The notes under the pieces: generated by a model
Seen by the model: only the letters and a program-made list of their open reading frames with translations
Database searches by the model: none
Told to the model about the DNA's origin: nothing
Part shown: positions 9,611 to 21,421 of the stretch, piece after piece
Layout of the letters: each line of letters starts with the position of its first letter
How positions within the stretch are numbered: the first letter of the stretch is position 1
DNA from: Halioglobus japonicus
GTDB taxonomy: Bacteria; Pseudomonadota; Gammaproteobacteria; Pseudomonadales; Halieaceae
Length of the DNA: 64,000 nucleotides
Assembly (NCBI RefSeq): GCF_001983995.1
Contig: NZ_CP019450.1
Span: forward strand, 558,001 to 622,000
Direction: 5' to 3'
Program-made: the position numbers and the translations under genes

Positions 9611-10942
9611 ATGACGTCACACCGGACGCTGGATCGCAAAATCTGGGATATCGCCTGGCCGGCCATTCTTTCGAATATTTCCATTCCGCTGTTGGGATTG
9701 GTGGATTCAGCGATTCTAGGTCACCTGGACAACAGCCAATATCTGGGGGCCGTTGCGGTTGGCGCGGCGATCCTGTCCTTCCTGTACTGGGGCTTCTCGT
9801 TTCTGCGCATGGGCACCACCGGCCCCGTGGCTCTGGCAGAGGGCGCCGGCAACCATCATGATTCCTTTTTGGTACTTTTTCGTTCCAGCGCCATCGCACT
9901 GGTGATAGCAGCAGGGGTACTGCTGTTCCATGCCCCGTTACTTGCACTGGGCATGGGCATGATGGCGCCCGCGCCTGAGCTGGCGCCTCTGACCGATAGC
10001 TACATGAACATTCGTATCCTCAGCGCACCAGCGGTACTTCTGACCTATACCGTGGTGGGCTGGTGCATTGGCCGTCAGGATACCCGCTGGCCGCTACTTA
10101 TTGTGGTCGCCACCAACCTTACCAATATCGCCCTGGATTTCCTGTTCGTTATGGGGCTTGGGCTCAACAGCGATGGGGCCGCAATGGCGACCGTAATCGC
10201 CGAATACCTGGGTTGTACCCTTGCCCTGTATACGGTGTGGCGACATCGGCACCAGCTGAATACTCAAGCTGTTATGAGAGATATGAAGATTGTGAGCGCT
10301 TACAGCCTAATTTTGAGCAGTAACCGCTACCTGTTCGTCCGAACCATTTGCCTGCTGTTCAGTTTCGCGTTCTTCACTGCCGCCGGCGAAAACTTTGGCA
10401 CCGATACCCTGGCCGCCAACACCCTGATGATCCAACTGCTGCTGATTGGCGCCTACGGGATGGACGGCTTCGCCTATGCTGCCGAGGGGCTCACCGGCAA
10501 TCGCCTGGGGGCGGGCGACCTGCCCGGTTTCTACCGGGTTGTGGCGCGCTGCACGCTCTGGACCGCGGTGTCGGCGGGCACTGTCAGTGTCGCCCTGGTG
10601 CTGTTTGAGGCTCCCCTGCTGAATGCGCTGACCAGCCTTGATTCCGTAAAAGAACTCATAGGCCAATATTACCCCTGGCTGGTGGTCCTGCCGCTGCTGG
10701 CGGCGCCCAGCTATCTGTTGGACGGGGTATTTATTGGCAGCGCCCAGACCCGCCACATGATGACCACCATGCTGATCTCGACCCTGGGTGTCTACCTGCC
10801 GCTGTGGTACCTGACCACCGGCTGGGGCAACCACGGCCTGTGGCTGTCCTTCGCCGCCTTCAACCTGGCGCGGGGCATTACGCTGTATGCCTGCTATCGC
10901 CAGGTGTCACAGCGACAGGCCTGGCAGGCCGCCGTACATTAG
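9611..10942 (+). CDS. MATE-family efflux transporter (DinF-like)
   Basis: Multidrug and toxic compound extrusion transporter driven by Na+ or H+ gradients. It has 443 residues and about twelve hydrophobic segments in two homologous halves. The opening IWDIAWPAILSNISIPLLGLVDSAILGHL is the family signature, with the conserved proline of the first helix. The second half begins near residue 235 with SSNRYLFVRTICLLFSFAFF. The sequence is closer to the DinF branch than to NorM. Substrate cannot be told from sequence. It is monocistronic, divergent from the cox operon and followed after 66 bases by a hypothetical gene on the same strand. Confidence 0.9.
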   Translation: MTSHRTLDRKIWDIAWPAILSNISIPLLGLVDSAILGHLDNSQYLGAVAVGAAILSFLYWGFSFLRMGTTGPVALAEGAGNHHDSFLVLFRSSAIALVIAAGVLLFHAPLLALGMGMMAPAPELAPLTDSYMNIRILSAPAVLLTYTVVGWCIGRQDTRWPLLIVVATNLTNIALDFLFVMGLGLNSDGAAMATVIAEYLGCTLALYTVWRHRHQLNTQAVMRDMKIVSAYSLILSSNRYLFVRTICLLFSFAFFTAAGENFGTDTLAANTLMIQLLLIGAYGMDGFAYAAEGLTGNRLGAGDLPGFYRVVARCTLWTAVSAGTVSVALVLFEAPLLNALTSLDSVKELIGQYYPWLVVLPLLAAPSYLLDGVFIGSAQTRHMMTTMLISTLGVYLPLWYLTTGWGNHGLWLSFAAFNLARGITLYACYRQVSQRQAWQAAVH

Positions 10943-11008
10943 CAAATCCCCCAGCTTGTACTAGCCTTTGCTGTTACCGCAGGCAGATGATCCTTATCGG
11001 ACGGCGAC

Positions 11009-11641
11009 ATGAGCACAACCGATATCCGGGAGAGCATCAACCGTGCGCTGGACCATGAATCGCGCACTCATGACTTGCGCCACACACTGGAACGGCGCCT
11101 TCCGGACTTGCACGCCAAACTAGAGCTCCCGACCGAAGAACCGGCCGAGGCGTTGCTCGCCTTTGTTATCGATTACGTGGAGAGTGTGCCAGGCTGCCTG
11201 AGCCTGGTGACCGCGGTGAGTAAGCAATTTGGCTTTTTCGATTACGCGGCGCCCTTTCTGCACATTGCCGAGGACTACTTCCTGAGCCCGCCAGAGGAAC
11301 TACCGCAGGCTGGCGGGCTGGAGGCGCTGCTCGACGAAGCCTTCCTGGCGCACCGACTGCTGGAAGAGGTGAATGATCACCATTTCCGCCACGTACAGCG
11401 GCCGCTGCTGCCCCTGGACATGACCGAAGCCAACCTCATCGTCCACCACCTGCTCGGAGACGAGTTCGCCACGCGCCTGGAGCAGCTGGTGCAATACGCC
11501 GCCGCGCAACTGCTGGAGCGGGAGCATGTCTGGGAAAAGGTCAAGGCGCTACCCGGCACGGACGCACCAACACCGCCGATAGCCAGCAGCGAGACGCTGA
11601 CCGGTTCACCCCAGCAAATACGCCTGCGCCTGGCCGGTTAA
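11009..11641 (+). CDS. Hypothetical soluble protein, 210 residues
   Basis: I do not recognise a family. The sequence is acidic, mostly helical in appearance and has no signal peptide, membrane segment or metal-binding motif. Repeated features are leucine-rich helices such as EALLAFVIDYVESVPGCLSLVTAVSKQFGF and ANLIVHHLLGDEFATRLEQLVQYAAAQLL. Codon use and GC content match the neighbouring housekeeping genes, which supports a real gene. It may be transcribed with the MATE gene 66 bases upstream. Its stop overlaps the stop of the convergent YheV gene by sharing the TTAA at about 11638-11641. Confidence 0.72.
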   Translation: MSTTDIRESINRALDHESRTHDLRHTLERRLPDLHAKLELPTEEPAEALLAFVIDYVESVPGCLSLVTAVSKQFGFFDYAAPFLHIAEDYFLSPPEELPQAGGLEALLDEAFLAHRLLEEVNDHHFRHVQRPLLPLDMTEANLIVHHLLGDEFATRLEQLVQYAAAQLLEREHVWEKVKALPGTDAPTPPIASSETLTGSPQQIRLRLAG

Positions 11642-11892
11642 TCGTCTGTTTTGGCGGGATCTACCAGGGTTACCACCTGCGCGGGAGTCTCCACGCGTCG
11701 CGCCGCAGCCCGGCTGACGCGCGTGGGCAGTTCCGACGGGGAGGGCGGTGCCTCGGGGCGGGCCTCGCTGAAATCGCAGGCCACACATTCACGCTGGTTA
11801 CTGTCCATGTCGACCACGATTTTGTCCATCGCTCCACAGCGGGGGCAGACCGCTCCGGCAATAAAACGTCGACGGGTATGATCGGATGACAT
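11638..11892 (-). CDS. yheV: YheV family putative zinc-ribbon protein
   Basis: Small protein of 84 residues from the ATG at 11892 (MSSDHTRRRFIAGAVCPRCG); a longer frame to 11991 runs into the divergent gene's start and is unlikely. It carries two CxxC pairs, AVCPRCGAMDK and RECVACDFSE, spaced as in a zinc ribbon, the hallmark of the YheV/DUF2387 family. Molecular function is unknown. It is convergent with the hypothetical gene at 11009 and divergent from the carbonic anhydrase-like gene, with about 77 bases between the starts. Confidence 0.82.
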   Translation of the reverse strand: MSSDHTRRRFIAGAVCPRCGAMDKIVVDMDSNQRECVACDFSEARPEAPPSPSELPTRVSRAAARRVETPAQVVTLVDPAKTDD

Positions 11893-11969
11893 AATGCGTG
11901 CTCTCTGATGCTGGCCAATGAGGCCGGGGCTGGCTATTGTAGCAGCCCACCGACCCAGCGAGACCCTCC

Positions 11970-12526
11970 ATGCAACATTACACCGCGACAAGCCTGCGTA
12001 CTTTCAAGGACATGACACCTACGGTGGGCGAGCGCGTACTGATCGACCCATCGGCGGTCGTCCTCGGCGACGTGGTACTGGGCGACGATGTATCAGTCTG
12101 GCCCCAGGTGGCGATACGCGGCGACATGCATCGCATTCGCATTGGTGCCCGCACAAGTGTTCAGGATGGCTGCGTGCTACACATTACCCACGCCGGCCCC
12201 TATAACCCGGACGGCTGGCCGCTATTAATCGGTGAAGAAGTCACCATTGGGCACAATGCAACACTGCACGGCTGCACAATTGGCAACCGGGTGCTGGTCG
12301 GCATGGGTGCCACCGTCATGGATGGTGCAATCGTTGAGGACGACGTAGTGATCGCCGCTGGCGCGCTGGTGACTCCCGGCAAGACCCTCAGGTCAGGCTA
12401 TCTGTATGCAGGCAGCCCGGCCCGGGAAATGCGCGCCCTGAGCGAGAAAGAAATGACCTATTTCAGTTACAGCGCCAATAACTACGTCAAGCTTAAAGAC
12501 GAGCACATTGACGAGTTGGAGCGAGG

Positions 12527-12530
<4 letters not shown>
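11970..12530 (+). CDS. Gamma-carbonic anhydrase family protein (YrdA-like)
   Basis: Left-handed beta-helix protein of 186 residues with about seven hexapeptide-repeat turns (for example [22 protein letters not shown]). The zinc histidines of gamma-class carbonic anhydrases are in the expected places: LHITHAG and [10 protein letters not shown]. Family members such as YrdA and PaaY form trimers; enzyme activity is proven for only some, so the call is to family. The gene commonly lies beside aroE/hemF in gammaproteobacteria, as here; it is convergent with aroE, sharing four bases (12527-12530). Confidence 0.9.
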
Positions 12531-14903
<2,373 letters not shown>

Positions 14904-14969
14904 GGGTGGGCCTTTGCATCTGGTGGGAACCCCGCGAAACTAACCAACACGCCGTCGCTTGGCAAGGGG

Positions 14970-15875
14970 TCAGTCGGGCGCTCCGCGGACAAATCCGCCA
15001 CCAGCACGGCTAATGGCGCCGCAAAGCTCCAGCCGGGACAGTTCTGCCACCACCTCCGCCACCGGATAGCCGCTGGCCGTCACCAGGTCATCCAGATTCA
15101 CCGACTCACAGCCAAGGTAGCGCAACAACCAGGACTGAGCAGCGGCGGGTGGAGCCCGGTCTGCGAGCAAATCCAGCTGCAGCCCATGCATGGCGCCCAA
15201 CTCCTCCAGTATGTCGTCTACCCGGGTGACCATTTTGGCCCCGTCACGCAATAGCTTCAGGCAGCCAGCGCCACCACTATGGGCGGGCGACCAGGGCAGT
15301 GCAAAAACCTCGCGCCCCTGTTCAACCGCCGTTTGGGCGGTAATCAGCGAGCCGCTGGGCAGGGCGGCTTCCACCACCAGTGTCCCCAGGCTCATGCCAC
15401 TAATGATGCGATTGCGGCGCGGAAAGTTCTCCCGTCGTGGGGCGACCCCGGGCGGATATTCGCTGACCAGACAGCCCGCTGCGAGGATCTCATCGGCCAG
15501 GGCGCGATGCCGGGCAGGGTAGATTCGGTCAATGCCCGACCCCATTACCGCCACGGTTTTTCCCCCGCCATCCAGCGCGCCCTGATGGGCAGCCCCGTCG
15601 ATGCCGCAGGCCAGGCCACTGCAAATATGCATGCCTGCGCCCACCGCAGCGCTGGCAATGCTCGCCGCCAGCTTGAGGCCGGTGACCGTGGCATTGCGGG
15701 CACCCACTACCGCCAGGAACGGCACCCGCAGCACGGCCGGATCACCGCGCACATAGAGGAGCGGCGGCGGGTCAGGAATTTCGCGCAACAGGGGCGGATA
15801 GTTGTCGTCGGCAATGGACAACACGTGAGCGTGAACCGCATGAAGTGCGGCACGCAGAGGATCTTCAACGTTCAC
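14970..15875 (-). CDS. dprA: DNA-processing protein DprA, lacking the N-terminal domain
   Basis: Loads RecA on incoming single-stranded DNA during natural transformation. The Rossmann-like core is complete: FLAVVGARNATVTG, ICSGLACGIDGAAHQGAL, VMGSGIDRIYPARHR, FPRRNRIISGMSLGTLVVEAA and GSLITAQTAVEQGREVFA. A C-terminal winged-helix (DML1-like) domain follows. The start used is a GTG at 15875; the same frame reaches a stop about 40 bases further upstream, and only 87 bases separate it from the LysM gene. There is therefore no room for the helical SAM-like N-terminal domain of about 70 residues found in most DprA proteins. Confidence 0.9.
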   Translation of the reverse strand: MNVEDPLRAALHAVHAHVLSIADDNYPPLLREIPDPPPLLYVRGDPAVLRVPFLAVVGARNATVTGLKLAASIASAAVGAGMHICSGLACGIDGAAHQGALDGGGKTVAVMGSGIDRIYPARHRALADEILAAGCLVSEYPPGVAPRRENFPRRNRIISGMSLGTLVVEAALPSGSLITAQTAVEQGREVFALPWSPAHSGGAGCLKLLRDGAKMVTRVDDILEELGAMHGLQLDLLADRAPPAAAQSWLLRYLGCESVNLDDLVTASGYPVAEVVAELSRLELCGAISRAGGGFVRGAPD

Positions 15876-15962
15876 AACATCGTCCTTGACGTAATGTCGG
15901 TTGGTTTATGGCGGGGGAGGGCTGCTCCCCGGGAGCGGCCTCCTGCCGCCCGAATCATTGCC

Positions 15963-16994
15963 TCAGGGGTTCTTGACCTTGTCCAGAACCTTCAGCACGC
16001 GATTGGATTTGAGGACAATGGCATAGCTGGCCTTGTCAAATACCTCAAACACCATCGCCAATCCCGCCCGGGAATCGGGCAGACGGACATTTTCCTGGGC
16101 GACTTTATCGAATACCAGTTCGCCGGTCTGGTAAATCGCCAGTACGTGGCCGACTTCAAGGCCGTCGCGCTCACCCTTGTTCAACACCACGATGTCGGTA
16201 GTGCCAATCTGGGTGACGCCACCGTCCACAGCGACCATGTAACCATCTTTGATCTCGACTTCCGGTGCGCGCGGCTGGAACGTAGCGTCCAGCACCTTTT
16301 CTTCCAGCGGCAGCAGCCGGTCGCCATTGCGCACTTCTTCGGTCACGCGATTGATGCGCAACTCGGTGACCCGCACGTCGTTGCTGGACAGCAGCTTGGC
16401 GCCGCCAATATCCATGGCCTGATAGCCGAGCAATTCTTCGGTAAAGGGGTCGCGATAGGTGTCACCGGCACGATAAATTCCGTAGGCGCGTTCGCCTTCA
16501 GGGAAGTAGCCGCGGCCATAAATGATGTCGCCGGGCGTGCTCAGCAAATGCCCCTGGTCACCGGAGACGACATAGGCAGATTGATTCAGCTCATCAGCAC
16601 TGACAACCCGATGGCGGGCGAGGAAAGCGCCAATTTCATCCAGCGGAATCACGGGAATTGCCAGGTCCAGTGGCGAAACCCGCATGGTGGGATCCAGTTT
16701 GACGTCACGGCCCCGGCGCATGCGCAGGCGTGGGTTGCCGTCTACCCAGACCAGGTACAGTTCATCGCCGGGATAAATCAGGTGGGGATTATCGATCTGC
16801 GGGTTAACGTCCCACAGCTCTGGCCACAGCCAGGGTTCGCGCAGATACATGCCGGAAATACCCCAGAGTGTGTCGCCCTTCTTGACGATGTAAACCTCGG
16901 GCACATCTTCATTGAGCTCTACCGCTGCGTTCGCCCAGGCACCGAATAACAGTGTCCCCAGCAGTACCAATATCGAGAATGACCTTGTTTTCAT
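15963..16994 (-). CDS. Secreted LysM-domain protein
   Basis: Exported protein of 343 residues. A signal peptide (MKTRSFSILVLLGTLLFGAWANA) precedes one LysM domain at about 33-85 (YIVKKGDTLWGISGMYL to LIYPGDELYLV), which binds peptidoglycan glycan strands. The remaining 250 residues form a conserved but uncharacterised region typical of the LysM protein encoded next to dprA in gammaproteobacteria. A role in cell envelope maintenance is inferred. It is the first gene of the leftward run LysM, dprA, tsaC, hemF, aroE and divergent from def across 188 bases. Confidence 0.9.
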   Translation of the reverse strand: MKTRSFSILVLLGTLLFGAWANAAVELNEDVPEVYIVKKGDTLWGISGMYLREPWLWPELWDVNPQIDNPHLIYPGDELYLVWVDGNPRLRMRRGRDVKLDPTMRVSPLDLAIPVIPLDEIGAFLARHRVVSADELNQSAYVVSGDQGHLLSTPGDIIYGRGYFPEGERAYGIYRAGDTYRDPFTEELLGYQAMDIGGAKLLSSNDVRVTELRINRVTEEVRNGDRLLPLEEKVLDATFQPRAPEVEIKDGYMVAVDGGVTQIGTTDIVVLNKGERDGLEVGHVLAIYQTGELVFDKVAQENVRLPDSRAGLAMVFEVFDKASYAIVLKSNRVLKVLDKVKNP

Positions 16995-17182
16995 TTTTTC
17001 ATCCCTGCAGAGCCTCAGTCACCCAATATTGGCAATTTTCCAGCCGACATTAGGCTCCCCATATCCCGAGGCAGTATAATCACTACATCAAGTGTGCTGC
17101 CGCTATGTGTTGGTGGCAAGTGTAAATGTTATTATTCCCGCAGCCCGCCTGCATCCGAAAATTCCCGAAAAGAGCAGATTTG

Positions 17183-17689
17183 ATGGCAGTACTCGACATA
17201 CTGGAATTTCCCGACCCCCGCCTGCGCACTGTCGCTGAACCGGTGGCCGAGGTAACCGATACCCACCGGCAGCTGATCGACAACATGTTGGACACCATGT
17301 ACGACGCGCCCGGCATCGGCCTGGCCGCGACCCAGGTGAACGTGCACGAGCGCATTCTGGTCATGGACTTGTCCGAGGACCAGAGCGAGCCGCTGGTGTT
17401 CATCAACCCAGAAGTAGAAGTCCTCGACCCCGAGCTAGGCCAGTACGACGAGGGCTGCCTCTCCGTGCCCGGCTTTTACGAGACCGTCAATCGACCACAG
17501 CGAATCCGCGTGAGCGCCCTGGACCGCGACGGCAACAGCTTTGAAGAAAAGCTCGACGGCCTGCTGGCCATCTGCCTGCAGCATGAAATTGATCATCTCG
17601 ACGGCAAGCTGTTCGTCGACTACCTGTCTCCCCTGAAGCGCAAGCGTATTCGCAGCAAACTGGAGAAAAGCCAGCGCCGCCGGGCTTGA
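17183..17689 (+). CDS. def: Peptide deformylase
   Basis: Removes the N-formyl group from nascent proteins; a ferrous or zinc enzyme. It has 168 residues from ATG 17183 ([18 protein letters not shown]). All three active-site motifs are intact: [17 protein letters not shown] and [12 protein letters not shown], giving the Cys and two His metal ligands and the catalytic Glu. An upstream in-frame extension to 17126 is not conserved. It starts the rightward operon def, fmt, rsmB with ten bases to fmt. A possible minus-10 box, TATAAT, lies at 17074-17079 upstream. Confidence 0.97.
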   Translation: MAVLDILEFPDPRLRTVAEPVAEVTDTHRQLIDNMLDTMYDAPGIGLAATQVNVHERILVMDLSEDQSEPLVFINPEVEVLDPELGQYDEGCLSVPGFYETVNRPQRIRVSALDRDGNSFEEKLDGLLAICLQHEIDHLDGKLFVDYLSPLKRKRIRSKLEKSQRRRA

Positions 17690-17699
17690 GCACACCACC

Positions 17700-18656
17700 A
17701 TGAAACTGATTTTCGCCGGCACGCCGGACTTCTCTGCCGCTCATTTAAGGGCACTTATTGACAGTGAGCACCAACTTATTGCGGTGTATACCCAACCTGA
17801 CCGACCGGCAGGGCGGGGCAAGAAGCTACAGCCCAGCCCGGTCAAGAAGCTGGCGCTAGAAGCGGGTATTCCCGTCTACCAGCCAGCCAGTTTGAGAGAC
17901 GCCGACGCGCAGCAACAATTGGCCGACCTTGGCGCCGATGCAATGGTTGTGGTGGCCTATGGGCTGATCCTGCCCGAGGCGGTATTGCAGGCGCCGCGGC
18001 TCGGCTGCATTAACGTCCACGCCTCACTGCTGCCGCGCTGGCGCGGTGCCGCACCGATTCAGCGGGCGATCGAGGCGGGCGACACAAAAACGGGCACCAC
18101 CATTATGCAAATGGATGCCGGCCTCGACACAGGGGCCATGCTGGCTACCGCCAGCGTCGACATCGGCCCGCAGACTACCGCTGCCAGTCTGCACGATGCC
18201 CTGGCCGAGTGCGGCGCACCCCTGCTGATTGATGTACTGGCCGACCTGGCCGGCCACCAGGCGCGCGCCCAGCGACAGGACGACGCCCTGGCCAATTATG
18301 CGCACAAGATTCTCAAACTCGAGGCCGAAATCGATTGGACCCGCAGTGCCGCGGAGCTCGACCTCGCCATTCGCGCCTTCAACCCCTTCCCGGTGTGCTT
18401 CAGTATGCTCGAGGGACAGCGGATAAAGATCTGGTCCGCCACGCCCGCCGGCAATGCACCGCTGTCTGAGCCTCCAGGTACTATTCTACGCACCGGCCGC
18501 GACGGCATACTGGTGAACTGCGGGGCCGGGCAACTGGCCATCCAACGCCTGCAACTGCCCGGCGGCAAACCGCTTGATGCAGAGCAGGCTCTGAACGGCA
18601 GCGCCGACATACTCAGTGTGGGTAAGCAGTTCCAGCTGCCCAAGGCAGACGACTAA
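17700..18656 (+). CDS. fmt: Methionyl-tRNA formyltransferase
   Basis: Formylates initiator Met-tRNA from 10-formyl-tetrahydrofolate. It has 318 residues. The catalytic domain shows LIFAGTPDFSAAHL, QPDRPAGRGKKLQPSPVK (tRNA-binding loop), the conserved INVHASLLPRWRGAAPIQRAI with catalytic Asn and His, and MDAGLDTGAML. The C-terminal OB-like domain begins near residue 205. It lies between def and rsmB; its TAA stop overlaps the rsmB ATG (TAATG at 18654-18658), so translation is coupled. Confidence 0.97.
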   Translation: MKLIFAGTPDFSAAHLRALIDSEHQLIAVYTQPDRPAGRGKKLQPSPVKKLALEAGIPVYQPASLRDADAQQQLADLGADAMVVVAYGLILPEAVLQAPRLGCINVHASLLPRWRGAAPIQRAIEAGDTKTGTTIMQMDAGLDTGAMLATASVDIGPQTTAASLHDALAECGAPLLIDVLADLAGHQARAQRQDDALANYAHKILKLEAEIDWTRSAAELDLAIRAFNPFPVCFSMLEGQRIKIWSATPAGNAPLSEPPGTILRTGRDGILVNCGAGQLAIQRLQLPGGKPLDAEQALNGSADILSVGKQFQLPKADD

Positions 18657-19943
18657 TGGCTATGGATACCCGGGTTGGAGCAGCACGCGTGCTCGCCGAC
18701 GTACTGGAAGGGCGCTCTCTGAACCAGGCGCTCCCCGCCATGCTCGACAAAATCAGCGCCCGCGATCGCGGCCTGTTACAGCAGCTTTGCTACGGCACCC
18801 TGCGCAGTGCCCCCGCCTCGAAGCCCTGCTGGCGCAGATGCTGGACAAGCCGCTGCGCGACAAAGATCGCGACGTGCACGCACTGCTGATGTGCGGACTT
18901 TACCAGCTCGAGGAAACCCGTATCCCCGACCACGCGGCAGTATCCGCAACGGTCGCCGCCACACGGGGCCTGAAGAAAAACTGGGCCAAGGGTATGACCA
19001 ACGCTATTTTGCGCCGCTTTCAACGCGAGCGGGAAACCCTGGTAGCAGCCCTGCCTGCCGCGGCCGCCAACGCACACCCCGAGTGGCTTTACGACGCGCT
19101 CATGCAGGAGTGGCCCGAACAGGCTGGTGACATCATCGCAGCCAACAACGAACAACCGCCCATGACCCTGCGCATCAACCTCAGCCGGGGCAGCCGTGAG
19201 GACTATCTCGCCTTGCTGGTTAAAGCCGGCATCGCAGCCCGAGCGGGCGCACACAGCCCTGCCGCTGTCTACCTCGACAAGCCCATGGACGTGGCCGAAC
19301 TGCCGGGCTTCGGACTCGGGGATGTCAGTGTCCAGGACGAGGCAGCGCAAATGGCCGCAGTGCTGGTGGCGCCGCGCGCCGGCGAGCGCATCCTCGATGC
19401 CTGTGCCGCCCGGGCGGTAAAACCGGGCACTTGCTGGAGCTCGAGCCCGCCGCTGACGTCACCGCCATGGACGTTGACCCGTTGCGCCTGCAGCGTATTC
19501 AGGAAAACCTCGAACGATTAGAGCTGGGCGCCGAACTGCTGGAGGGCGACGGCCGCCAGCCACCGTCCAACCTGGGCGAGCAGGCCTTTGACCGCATTCT
19601 GGTTGACGCGCCCTGTTCCGCCACCGGTGTTATCCGCCGCCACCCAGACGTGAAGTCGCTGCGCCGCACCACGGACATCGACGGCTTCAGCGAACAGCAA
19701 TCAGACATTCTGGACGGGCTGTGGCCACTGCTGCGTCAGGGGGGCACGCTGGTATACGCCACCTGTTCCATTATGAGTGGCGAAAACGATGCCACAGTGT
19801 CGCGGTTTCTCGCGAGACACAGCGACGCCAGCGCCGCAGCGCCTGCGGTTGACTGGGGGCAACCCACCCAGCACGGTCGCCAGTTGCTACCCAGCCCCGG
19901 CGGCCCCGACGGGCTTTACTACACGCTGCTGCAAAAAAGCTGA
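18656..19943 (+). CDS. rsmB: 16S rRNA m5C967 methyltransferase, two frameshifts
   Basis: Methylates C967 of 16S rRNA with S-adenosylmethionine. The N-terminal NusB-like domain (RVGAARVLADVLEGRSLNQAL to LMCGLYQLEETRIPDHAAVSATV) and the methyltransferase domain (DACAA, then ELEPAADVTAMDVDPLRLQRI, VDAPCSATGVIRRHPDVK, YATCSIMSGENDATV) are all present but spread over three frames. One additional C in the run at 18810-18814 and one more at 19409-19411 join them into a single protein of about 429 residues, restoring DACAAPGGKTGHLLEL. Both catalytic cysteine motifs survive. This points to sequence errors in G/C runs rather than inactivation. Confidence 0.9.
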
Positions 19944-20047
19944 CCAGGCGCGCACTGCCCTGATGTGCAAATTGCCATTTGCGGCTCTTACATTGTGCGA
20001 CCCTTTTCTTTATTGTTCCCCGTATTCAGGGGGGCCCCGTCCGCGAC

Positions 20048-21421
20048 ATGAAAATTATTATTCTCGGTGCAGGCCAGGTTGGCGGTACGCTTGCCGAGCA
20101 CCTCGCCAACGAACAGAACGACATTACTGTCGTCGACACTGACAGCGGAAAACTGCGCGCGCTGCAGGACCGGCTTGACATCGGCACCGTCACCGGCGGC
20201 GCATCACACCCCAACACCCTGTATAAAGCCGGCGCCGAAGATGCCGACATGCTGATTGCCGTCACCAACTCCGACGAAATCAATATGATGGCCTGCCAGG
20301 TCGCCCACTCCCTGTTCAACACGCCCACCAAGATTTCCCGGGTACGCTCTCCCAATTACCTCGCGCACCAGGACCAGTTGTTCAACCGCGATCACGTCCC
20401 TGTAGATGTCATCATCGGCCCCGAACAGCTGGTCACCAAGAATATTCGCCAGCTTATCGCCAACCCCGGCGCGCTGCAGGTGCTGGATTTTGCCGAGGGC
20501 AAAGTGCAGTTGGTCGCGGTGCGCGCTTACCACGGTGGCCCAATCGTCGGTCAGGAGTTGCAGGAAATTCGCAACCACATGCCCAAGGTGGACACCCGGG
20601 TGGCGGCGATCTTCCGCCAGGACCGCGCCATCATGCCCGAGGGGACGACGGTCGTAGAGGCGGACGACGAAGTCTTCTTCATTGCCGCCCGGGAAAATAT
20701 TCGGGCAGTCATGGCCGAGATGCGCAAAGTCGACAAACCCTACAAACGGGTGATGATTGCTGGCGGCGGCAACATCGGTGCCACCCTGGCCCTGTCCATC
20801 GAGGACCAGTATCAGGTCAAGGTCATCGAGCAATCCTACGACCGCTGTAAGGTGTTATCGGAACGACTCAAGCACACCATTGTGCTCAACGGCAGCGCAT
20901 CCGAGCCACAGCTGTTGTACCAGGAAAATATCGAAGCCACCGACGTGTTCTGCGCACTCACCAACAACGACGAATCCAATATCATGATGTCAATGCTGGC
21001 CAAGCGTATGGGCGCCAAAAAAGTCATCACCCTGATTACCAATGCCGCCTATGCCGAACTGGTGGGCGATGAAATCGACATCGCGATTTCACCCCAGCAG
21101 ATCACCATTGGCAGCCTGCTGACACATGTGCGGCGCGGCGACATCAGCAACGTGCATTCGCTGCGCCGCGGCGCCGCAGAAGCGATCGAAGTCACCGCCC
21201 ACGGCGACGCCTACTCGAGCAAAGTGGTAGGTCGACGCCTCGACGAGATCCCGCTCCCGGAAGGCGTAACCATTGGCGCCATTGTTCGTGGCGAAGAAGT
21301 GCTCATCGCCCATGGCCACATGGTAGTCGAGACGGACGACCACGTGATTCTATTCCTCGTAGACCGGCGCAAAATCAGTGCGATAGAGAAATTGTTTGCC
21401 GTGGGTTTCGGGTTCTTCTGA
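20048..21421 (+). CDS. trkA: Trk potassium uptake regulatory subunit TrkA
   Basis: Cytoplasmic NAD(H)-binding subunit that gates the TrkH potassium channel. It has 457 residues from ATG 20048 ([19 protein letters not shown]), matching the family length. It has two repeated RCK-N Rossmann domains, [13 protein letters not shown] at residue 7 and [17 protein letters not shown] near 239, each followed by an RCK-C domain. The stop codon TGA is immediately followed by the trkH ATG at 21422, so the two subunits are translationally coupled. The upstream 100 bases hold its own promoter region after rsmB. Confidence 0.97.
   Translation: MKIIILGAGQVGGTLAEHLANEQNDITVVDTDSGKLRALQDRLDIGTVTGGASHPNTLYKAGAEDADMLIAVTNSDEINMMACQVAHSLFNTPTKISRVRSPNYLAHQDQLFNRDHVPVDVIIGPEQLVTKNIRQLIANPGALQVLDFAEGKVQLVAVRAYHGGPIVGQELQEIRNHMPKVDTRVAAIFRQDRAIMPEGTTVVEADDEVFFIAARENIRAVMAEMRKVDKPYKRVMIAGGGNIGATLALSIEDQYQVKVIEQSYDRCKVLSERLKHTIVLNGSASEPQLLYQENIEATDVFCALTNNDESNIMMSMLAKRMGAKKVITLITNAAYAELVGDEIDIAISPQQITIGSLLTHVRRGDISNVHSLRRGAAEAIEVTAHGDAYSSKVVGRRLDEIPLPEGVTIGAIVRGEEVLIAHGHMVVETDDHVILFLVDRRKISAIEKLFAVGFGFF

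Noticed and set aside
15279..16949. Rightward open frame of 556 codons
   Set aside because: It lies antisense to dprA and the LysM gene, both with clear motifs and signal peptide; the frame has no recognisable domain and is a shadow of GC-rich codon use.
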